DNA of 25,192 bases from positions 1-25,192 of IMG/VR virus record IMGVR_UViG_3300042731_006629; one strand, given 5' to 3'. The first letter of the stretch is position 1, and each line of letters starts with the position of its first letter. The DNA comes from a virus. Below the pieces are notes generated by a model. It worked only from the letters and a program-made list of their open reading frames with translations. It ran no database searches and had not been told where the DNA came from. The position numbers were made by a program, and so were the translations under genes. Positions 8,054-14,088 of this stretch are shown here, piece by piece.

Positions 8054-9274
8054 CTAATCCAAACTAATAGCAGTAAGCACAGAGTAAGCATTCTCTGTAT
8101 TGTTAGTTATATCATAAGCGTCAATGTTAGTAATTCCAGATAAATTTGACCCAGTGGCAAAAATATTTCCGAAATTAAATGACTTTCTAAACCCACCTAT
8201 ATAAGTTGAAAGCCCGTAATTTTCACCTGGGTTGGCTGAGTATATGTGCAAAATTTCATACACCGGATACCTGCCGTTACAAGCAGATTCTTTCCCATCT
8301 GGATCAACGGCTGACACAGAAATTATATCACATAGTCCAATTCCAACATCACCTGGAAGGCTTATATTGAACGAAAAATATTTTGATGTCTCTTCTATCC
8401 ACTTCGCTGTAGCAGTGGTTATTTCATAATCTGTAGTGACTATATGTTTTCTACTACTTCCGTACTCGCGTGGTAGTCTACCGGACAGCGTTGGCACGGC
8501 GCTATCTGGAACCGTATAGAGAACCGTCTGTTTTGTTTCTAAATCAAATCCGATTACACTTAGTGTACAAGCCCCATTATCTTCTGCACTTCCATTGAAC
8601 CTAAAATTGATATCTTCTAACCTGTCATCGCCTGATCCTATACCGTAGTTCCTCACCGCTGGGTCAGAATATTCTATTGTTTTGGTTATAAGCTTTTGAT
8701 TTTCAACGTAGAACCAAACATTCTTTTGAGTATTTGTGGTTAATATTTGATGGCGAATTCTTTGAATGAAATGCCAGTCGGTTTCGCCACATTGAAACCA
8801 TGTTCCCTTTTGCGATAATTGAGCACGTTCCTGATCAAATACCAGGTTATTTCTTTGGGCAATCTTTGCCAAGATGGTAGAAACATTTTCTTCAGTATAA
8901 GCGCACCACCGGTCAGTCTCTTTTAAGTTATCGACCAGGCTTATTACCTCTAGTTTTACTACCGGAGCCGAACCACGATAATATAATCCAGCATTCTCTA
9001 CTTTGAACATTCGCCAGTCGGTAGACTTCTCTACGCCGTCCTTTGTAGTAGTCATCCGAATGGCCCTTGTCGTGTCGGAATAACATAAATCTTCTAGCTC
9101 GTTAATAGTCTTTGGCAGTAGTTCTAGTCTTATGGACATAGTACCGGTAATTAACGATTCATGCCACTCAATACCCTGGACATACTCGCTAATGTCAGTG
9201 CCGCGTATGTTAGTTTGTGATACACTAGAAATGGCATCGCTAATATCTATTCTAAGTCCATGAAAACTAGGCAT
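8054..9274 (-). CDS. Baseplate hub, P2 gpD / T4 gp27-like
   Basis: 406 residues. It forms the trimeric hub that adapts the six-fold tube to the three-fold spike. The signature is FQCGETDWHFIQRIR at about 160-174, the gpD/VgrG/gp27 motif (Q..ETDwxFi.RL). Upstream strands include DISEYVQGIEWHESLITGTM and a beta-barrel region with VVKLEVISLVDNLKETDRW. The C-terminal 200 residues, with RYPVYEILHIYS, fit the second hub barrel. It overlaps the gp53-like gene by 8 bases and ends two bases before the spike gene, so hub and spike are made together. The weak ribosome binding site (GGAT) again suggests coupling. No enzymatic residues are evident. Confidence 0.82.
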   Translation of the reverse strand: MPSFHGLRIDISDAISSVSQTNIRGTDISEYVQGIEWHESLITGTMSIRLELLPKTINELEDLCYSDTTRAIRMTTTKDGVEKSTDWRMFKVENAGLYYRGSAPVVKLEVISLVDNLKETDRWCAYTEENVSTILAKIAQRNNLVFDQERAQLSQKGTWFQCGETDWHFIQRIRHQILTTNTQKNVWFYVENQKLITKTIEYSDPAVRNYGIGSGDDRLEDINFRFNGSAEDNGACTLSVIGFDLETKQTVLYTVPDSAVPTLSGRLPREYGSSRKHIVTTDYEITTATAKWIEETSKYFSFNISLPGDVGIGLCDIISVSAVDPDGKESACNGRYPVYEILHIYSANPGENYGLSTYIGGFRKSFNFGNIFATGSNLSGITNIDAYDITNNTENAYSVLTAISLD

Positions 9275-9596
9275 TTGTACTATCCAATAACGCTGCTTTG
9301 ATATTTTCTATTTTAGGGACAATTACTCTTAAACCAGGAACTACCTCTTCGGCGATGTTAGCAATCCCGTTTATACTAGCAATAGCCCAAAAAAGGGAGC
9401 GGTCATCATACCTGGCGTCGGCCAAAAAGTCTAATGTACCGCGCCAGGACTGCTTTATGGTTACTATTTCTTCGTCACCATCCAACACAATGCTCGGCTT
9501 ATTCCATATACCCCAGAAAGTCTTCCCATCTTTGGTATATAATGCCGTTTTTTTATACCGGCTGTTTTCTTCGATTGCAACATTTATTGTAGCCAT
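9267..9596 (-). CDS. Baseplate wedge protein, T4 gp53 / LysM-like
   Basis: 109 residues. It contains SRYKKT, FWGIWNKPSIVL, then WRGTLDFLADARYDDRSLFW and AIASINGI (51-78) and VVPGLRVIVPK (85-95). The order W.G.LD.lA.rY.D..LfW.I...N.I, then a proline-glycine turn and a final hydrophobic strand, is the gp53 and LysM-type wedge pattern. These small proteins clamp wedges around the hub; peptidoglycan binding should not be assumed. Its ATG overlaps the TAA of the preceding gene (TAATG), and the ribosome binding site is weak, so it is likely coupled. The neighbours, a tube-initiator-like gene before it and the hub after it, agree. Confidence 0.75.
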   Translation of the reverse strand: MATINVAIEENSRYKKTALYTKDGKTFWGIWNKPSIVLDGDEEIVTIKQSWRGTLDFLADARYDDRSLFWAIASINGIANIAEEVVPGLRVIVPKIENIKAALLDSTNA

Positions 9597-10237
9597 TATT
9601 GTACTCTGGTTTTTGTTGCTTGATCTACTGTGGTAACATCGCCAGAACTTAACGGTCGTTTTTCTATTAACTCGGCGACATCATACCAGTCTGGGTAGAA
9701 ATCAAATATTCGTTTTATCGACAAATTTACATCAGCCGATCGCGGTCTGGCCGTTTCCGGATGAAAAGGCCCTTTCCATACGGTCGTTATTCTCGTTACT
9801 TTACCGGTGATTGTTAGGAACCTACCTATTGTTATCAAAACATAAGGTGGTTCGCCTGCCAAGATAATCTTTCTATTACTGCTTATCCTTCTCCTTTTAG
9901 GTTTTGGTAAGCATAATGCCTCAAGCCAGCGTACTTTTTTCTCCATATCCTGGAGCATCGCGTCGTAGTTTACTACCCCAGCTATTCCATTTACCACTGT
10001 ACTAGGAGCTGTTAAGTCTGCATTAAGACCAGCATAGAACGTAAGTTTTAGGTTAAAAGCATCATAATCACCACTGCTATAGTGCGCCGCAGTAGTCGCA
10101 GACGTTCTGCCTCTTCTAGGACGATAAGCTACATTATACCCCTCAGAGATAGTCTCTGGAAACGACTCAAATCGAAGACGCTGTGTCGGCTCATCTCTTA
10201 ATGCAATTGAACACTGGATTGGTGGGCTTACTGTCAT
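9596..10237 (-). CDS. Baseplate protein, tube-initiator / contractile-tail tube-like
   Basis: 213 residues. RLRFESFPETISEGYNVAY (20-38) followed by a stretch of beta strands with FNLKLTFYAGL, a helix around DAMLQDMEKKVRWLEAL, a basic loop (PKPKRRRISSNRK), then PPYVLITIGRFLTITGKVTR and PRSADVNLSIKRIF. This layout resembles the tube-initiator and CIS-tube-domain proteins that sit between tape measure and LysM/gp53 genes in contractile tails (T4 gp48/gp54 role, Afp7 N-terminal type). The protein would cap the hub and nucleate tube assembly. It starts at an ATG with GAGGTGAT just upstream, three bases after the tape measure stop. The role is inferred from pattern and position; no exact ortholog is recognised. 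Confidence 0.6.
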   Translation of the reverse strand: MTVSPPIQCSIALRDEPTQRLRFESFPETISEGYNVAYRPRRGRTSATTAAHYSSGDYDAFNLKLTFYAGLNADLTAPSTVVNGIAGVVNYDAMLQDMEKKVRWLEALCLPKPKRRRISSNRKIILAGEPPYVLITIGRFLTITGKVTRITTVWKGPFHPETARPRSADVNLSIKRIFDFYPDWYDVAELIEKRPLSSGDVTTVDQATKTRVQ

Positions 10238-10240
10238 CTA

Positions 10241-12517
10241 TCACCTCACGAACCCATGTAAGGTAAACGCTACCTTAGGGCTACTGTAAACTACTTGTGG
10301 AGCTACTGGTTTTGCTTCTAAAACCTTAGCAATCCTTTTCAGTACAGCAAGTGTTTCACTTTCGTGTTTCGTTTCAATTTCACTTGGTGTTACCAACTTT
10401 ATCTCTGGTAAAAGTGTAGGTACTATCTTCTGTAAAATTTCCTTCTTTAGTGGGATTACAGCTTCTGGGCCAGCCTCGCCAGCCACGGCAAGTGTTGGTT
10501 TAGTAACAATACCGCCAAACTGGAGATAACGTGGGGCTGGTAGGTGAAGTATATCCTTCAGTCGATCATCTATTAAGGGCACTTTCCAATTGAGAATTGC
10601 ACGGAGAGGCGCAATAATTGATTTATTTATAAGCTTTTTAATAACTTCAATACTGGTCATCATTACACGTAGCATTGATTTAAATATCCCGGATATTTCC
10701 TTTCCTATCTCTGGGAATCCAAAAAATTCTTTAATCGTAGTCCATGTGTTTTTCAGCCAATTAAATACAGAAAGAAATCCGCTTTTCATTTTATCCCATG
10801 CCATTTTTGAATATTTCACTATTGTGTCAAAAATGTCTTTGGTTTTATCTAAAATAGATGCCCCGTACTTTTCTATATAGTACCCGATAATATCTGATAA
10901 AGAGCTGACCAAAGTAGATAGTAGGTTTACAACAGATGTTAATGCTCTAATCATACCGGGAGCTAGTAATTTAGAAACTACTAGCGCGGTTAGTTTAATC
11001 AAAATTCCCATAGCTGGTGCAAGTGCCGTCACAAGTTTTCCTACAGATACAATTAGCTCTGAAAGAGCCGGTAAGATAATGGGTAAATCTTTTTGTAGGG
11101 ATTTAAATACTGTGAGTAGTGCTTCAGAAATAGCTTTAAGTATAACAACCCAACTCTTTCCTACTGATTTGAAAAGGGATGAAATTGCCGGTAATAATGT
11201 CTTGAGTATATTGGATAAAATTGGGATAACTGTTTTTATGATGTTTGTAAATATAGGAAAAATTTCTTTGGTAAGATCGCGGAACACATCAAGAAGCATT
11301 CTGATAAAAGGCATTATTAGAGGAACAACATCTTTTACCAAAATAGTAGCAATCTCACCTACAAGAACACCAATATCCTTGGCGAATTCAGCTACGGTTT
11401 TAAAAATATCGGTGAACACAGATGACTCAGCGGTCATGTCGGAGAACCACGATAGTCCTTGCTTCATCAGTGTTGCTAAAACTTTTATTACTGGGACAAG
11501 CACACGGGCCAAAAGCGGCCCAAGCTCCACAGCCAGGTCGTACATTATATCGGAAAGAGGCATAAGAGCGGTTTCTAAAGTTTCGCCAATTATGTCAAAT
11601 CCCTGAAATAATTTTGCGGCAGATCCCCTCGCCCCAAAGAAAAATGATTTTATCGTGTGCAAAGCCGAAGATAGCCCGGTAACTTCTAACGTGATTTTTC
11701 CTAATTTATGCACACCTTTTAGCGCTGCACCAATTCCGGTTATCTTACCGAATACCGCCGCAGCTCCACTTACAGAATCCCATAACGACCCGCCAAATTT
11801 TACTACTGCTGCCGTAACATTTTTAAATGCCTTACCAGCGAACATAACTCCTGAACTTAAAATATCGTAGGTTTTCCTGGCTAGATTTACCACGCGAGCT
11901 ACCGACTCCCCAAGGAATAAAACGGTGGAGATGGCACCGGTAGACACATCCTTGAGAAAGTCGAATGTTGCTGTGATGGTCTTAATGGCCACTGGGATCT
12001 GTTGGGAAATGAACCCGGTAATAGCTAGTACGCCAGTGGTAACCGGCCCTTTTACGTATTCATTTAGCAGTTGCGCCGAGCTTTTTATTAGTGTCGGGAT
12101 AGACTCTTTTACTAGGCCAGCAGTTAACTTTGTTAAATTACCGGCAATTGAACCAGTAGCGCCGCCAATTAAATCGACGGCACCCATAACTGGTGAAACA
12201 AGATACGTTCCTATTGACTCCTTTAGACCAGAATAGTTCTTTACCAAAACGTCTGAAAAGGAGTTTATCCAATCTCCAGTAAACGCCAGGGCATTATTGA
12301 ATACTTTCTGCGCCCCAGTAACGTAGGTTTTAGATAGATCGGCTACAGCACTAAACGCACTCTTTGATTTGGCAACAACAACATCATAGCTTTTCTTTAC
12401 ACCTTCAACCATCGTGGTAGCTATCTTCTCAGTCTTGGTCATCTTGTCTTCTAGTGGTTTAAGGTCGTTTAGTTGCAAAGCAAGCTCAATTGTACTTTTA
12501 TAGCTTGGAGGAGGCAT
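10241..12517 (-). CDS. Tail tape measure protein
   Basis: 758 residues, mostly long amphipathic and hydrophobic helices, as in tape measure proteins that fill the tube lumen and set tail length. Near the C-terminus is GGIVTKPTLAVAGEAGPEAV followed by IPLKK, a widely conserved tape measure motif. No lytic transglycosylase or peptidase motif is seen. At roughly 1.5 angstrom per residue a tail of about 110 nm would be expected, an inference only. The ATG overlaps the TAA of the small frame before it (TAATG) and has AAGGAG six bases upstream. Lying directly after the chaperone genes and before the hub genes is the canonical order. Confidence 0.9.
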   Translation of the reverse strand: MPPPSYKSTIELALQLNDLKPLEDKMTKTEKIATTMVEGVKKSYDVVVAKSKSAFSAVADLSKTYVTGAQKVFNNALAFTGDWINSFSDVLVKNYSGLKESIGTYLVSPVMGAVDLIGGATGSIAGNLTKLTAGLVKESIPTLIKSSAQLLNEYVKGPVTTGVLAITGFISQQIPVAIKTITATFDFLKDVSTGAISTVLFLGESVARVVNLARKTYDILSSGVMFAGKAFKNVTAAVVKFGGSLWDSVSGAAAVFGKITGIGAALKGVHKLGKITLEVTGLSSALHTIKSFFFGARGSAAKLFQGFDIIGETLETALMPLSDIMYDLAVELGPLLARVLVPVIKVLATLMKQGLSWFSDMTAESSVFTDIFKTVAEFAKDIGVLVGEIATILVKDVVPLIMPFIRMLLDVFRDLTKEIFPIFTNIIKTVIPILSNILKTLLPAISSLFKSVGKSWVVILKAISEALLTVFKSLQKDLPIILPALSELIVSVGKLVTALAPAMGILIKLTALVVSKLLAPGMIRALTSVVNLLSTLVSSLSDIIGYYIEKYGASILDKTKDIFDTIVKYSKMAWDKMKSGFLSVFNWLKNTWTTIKEFFGFPEIGKEISGIFKSMLRVMMTSIEVIKKLINKSIIAPLRAILNWKVPLIDDRLKDILHLPAPRYLQFGGIVTKPTLAVAGEAGPEAVIPLKKEILQKIVPTLLPEIKLVTPSEIETKHESETLAVLKRIAKVLEAKPVAPQVVYSSPKVAFTLHGFVR

Positions 12518-12726
12518 TATTTACTCCTTATCTTCTCCATTTTCTGCTTTAGCTCTAAAGCCTGTTGTTGCTGCTCGCGCTCAAGTTCTTTACCATATTC
12601 ATGATACCGATAAAGAAAATCATCGCGTTGATTTGGTGTCATGCTCGCCCAGTCATTCCACGACTGTTTGGCGTAGACCATCATGCGAAATCGCTGCTCC
12701 CGGAGATGGTCAAGAGCCGGAAGCAC
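12517..12726 (-). CDS. Small frame before tape measure; likely the frameshifted C-terminal part of the tail assembly chaperone
   Basis: 69 codons from a GTG, ending where the tape measure gene begins. The product is helical and highly charged, with HLREQRFRMMVYAKQSWNDW, MTPNQRDDFLYRYHEYGKEL and a Glu/Gln-rich end (EREQQQQALELKQKMEKI). There is no Shine-Dalgarno sequence before the GTG. The paired ATGs at residues 15 and 16 have only GGGAG about 12 bases upstream. The frame is open back to a TAG only nine codons before the tape-proximal hairpin, and overlaps the end of the zinc-finger chaperone gene around a slippery run. In many tailed phages the second chaperone is made as such a fusion, here about 311-312 residues in total. 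An independent short protein remains possible. Confidence 0.65.
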   Translation of the reverse strand: MLPALDHLREQRFRMMVYAKQSWNDWASMTPNQRDDFLYRYHEYGKELEREQQQQALELKQKMEKIRSK

Positions 12727-12740
12727 CTGCGCGAAAAAAG
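12695..12740 (-). promoter_or_regulatory. Candidate programmed frameshift site (U6C slippery run plus 9-bp hairpin)
   Basis: The mRNA reads GAC-UUU-UUU-C in the chaperone frame (U run at 12734-12739). Seven bases later comes a stem: UGCUUCCGG (12717-12725) pairs with CCGGGAGCA (12695-12703) over nine base pairs with one G-U, around a 14-base or shorter loop. The second frame is +1 (equivalently -2) relative to the first. A +1 slip of Phe-tRNA from UUU to UUC, or a -2 slip from UUU to UUU, would each join the frames. The run lies inside the overlap bounded by the TAG of the second frame and the TGA of the first. Confidence 0.6.
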
Positions 12741-13453
12741 TCTAACGGAAGTTTAGTGTGAAACTCATGCCCACATGCACACTTTATTGGTAACCTTGGA
12801 TCGTATCCGGTATCTCTCTTCGCTATCTCACCGCGCAAATGTCTTAAATCGAAACCCAGTGCTCTTTTTACCCACATCGTGGTCTTTATCGGAGTACTGC
12901 TTACACCATCAATCATCATGATCTGCTGTGCTGTAGCATAGGATAGAGGTTTCTTTTGGTGATCTGGTATCTTTTTATCTTTCTTGTATTCAATGGTGGC
13001 GTTGATATTTCTTACCCGAAGGTACTGCAAAAGTACCTTTTCTCCACTCCTTGGAAGGGTTACCTCAAATGGCTCCTTGTACTCTTCTATTTCATCAGCG
13101 GTAGTGTACTGCATCGCTGAGAAGTTAACTGTATGGGGTTCTTGTCTTGGGCATCTTGGGCATTTAGGCGTAACTGTTATTTGTGGAGAATAACTCTCTG
13201 CAAAAATATTGATCATGACAGCCAACCAATCGGTTAGCAACAAATCAACAATCGCAAACTTGTTTGGAAATACCGTGAGTTGCTGAGTTATATGCTGAAG
13301 GATGGGGAGTGTGTTTTCCTCCCCTTCTTCAGTGGCAGCAAGAAGTTCTTCCTGCTCACCACGTATTGGTTTGAGTACTACCTCCCCATTGGGTATAGCA
13401 TCTCCGTACAACTTACCCAGGGAAGGCAGTACAAATGGAATTGAATAGTTCAT
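12710..13453 (-). CDS. Tail assembly chaperone / T4 gp26-family-like protein with zinc-finger cysteines
   Basis: 247 residues, between tail tube and tape measure, where tail assembly chaperones are encoded. The N-terminus starts IPFVLPSLGKLYGDAIPNGE, the pattern of a family of myovirus baseplate/assembly proteins related to T4 gp26/gp51. Two cysteine pairs, CPRC at 98-101 and CACGHEF at 225-231, could bind one zinc ion. Residues 50-90 are helical and hydrophobic. It ends LPLDFFRAGASGS; the two phenylalanine codons are the slippery run of the candidate frameshift site. The ATG has AAGGGTG upstream. Whether it acts as chaperone (wrapping the tape measure) or as baseplate hub assembly factor is not settled by sequence; position and the frameshift favour the former. 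Confidence 0.65.
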   Translation of the reverse strand: MNYSIPFVLPSLGKLYGDAIPNGEVVLKPIRGEQEELLAATEEGEENTLPILQHITQQLTVFPNKFAIVDLLLTDWLAVMINIFAESYSPQITVTPKCPRCPRQEPHTVNFSAMQYTTADEIEEYKEPFEVTLPRSGEKVLLQYLRVRNINATIEYKKDKKIPDHQKKPLSYATAQQIMMIDGVSSTPIKTTMWVKRALGFDLRHLRGEIAKRDTGYDPRLPIKCACGHEFHTKLPLDFFRAGASGS

Positions 13454-13484
13454 AGTTCACCCTTATACTGTTTACGCTTTAAAC

Positions 13485-14078
13485 CTAGCTGGTACCTAAT
13501 AGTTTACCAGCCGCAGAGTTTACCGTACCAACTACGGCACCCCCGCCGATAAACTCCTCCTCTATCCAGTCACAGGAGAAATTCATTGTTATTTTTACGA
13601 TGTTACCACCATCATAATTTATCCTTGGCGGCGGCGGATCGCTTGTTGGCCACACTCCAGAGATAATGTAAGATGCCCTTTCCACACCGTCTGGCCCGAA
13701 CAGGACAGCGTATGCGTCCCTTTTCAAGTCTGACGGCAACAGCCCAAGGCCAGTTCTTTCATTGTATACCTTGTCAAACCATTGATGCAAAATATCTCTT
13801 TGTCTTCCATCAATGTAATCTACAAATTCGCAACTGAATGTTGTTATCGCGCTTGGGCGTCCTGGAACATTTACCGACCCCTTCAAGTAATTGATTGTCT
13901 GGGGAGGCACCGACCTTGGTGATGGCAAATCGAAAGAAGATAAAGCTAGCATTAATACCTCACGACCGCCGGGCACAAGGTCGTTAATCTGAAACTCTAT
14001 CATACCCCCATCATCCAACTGCGGGTTTTGTCCGGACATTGCCAGGCGTCGTGCATTGAAATCATAAGGCAAAACCAT
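13485..14078 (-). CDS. Tail tube protein, T4 gp19-like
   Basis: 197 residues. It forms the inner tube inside the sheath. The features are an N-terminal loop (MVLPYDFNARRLAMSGQNP), then beta strands including MIEFQINDLVPGGREVLML, INYLKGSVNVPGRP, a central strand-helix unit around TFSCEFVDYIDGRQRDILHQ and WFDKVYN, and YIISGVWPTSDPPPPRINYD, followed by IVKITMNFSCDWIEEEF. The strand pattern ending in a ...i.mtfscD... motif is typical of gp19-like tubes. It lies directly after the sheath gene with the best ribosome binding site of the window (AGGAGGTGACTC before ATG), fitting a protein needed in about hundreds of copies. Confidence 0.85.
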   Translation of the reverse strand: MVLPYDFNARRLAMSGQNPQLDDGGMIEFQINDLVPGGREVLMLALSSFDLPSPRSVPPQTINYLKGSVNVPGRPSAITTFSCEFVDYIDGRQRDILHQWFDKVYNERTGLGLLPSDLKRDAYAVLFGPDGVERASYIISGVWPTSDPPPPRINYDGGNIVKITMNFSCDWIEEEFIGGGAVVGTVNSAAGKLLGTS

Positions 14079-14088
14079 GAGTCACCTC

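Noticed and set aside
9267-9596. LysM-like wedge protein as a cell-wall-binding or lytic enzyme
   Set aside because: Position and motif fit structural gp53-type baseplate proteins; no catalytic residues.
11079-11606. Plus-strand open frame of 175 codons inside the tape measure gene
   Set aside because: Antisense to a well-supported gene, low-complexity product, no ribosome binding site that stands out and no neighbours on that strand.
13470-13484. Short inverted repeat GTTTA/TAAAC just after the tail tube stop, considered as terminator
   Set aside because: Only a five-base AT-rich stem, no U run, and the operon clearly continues into the chaperone gene.
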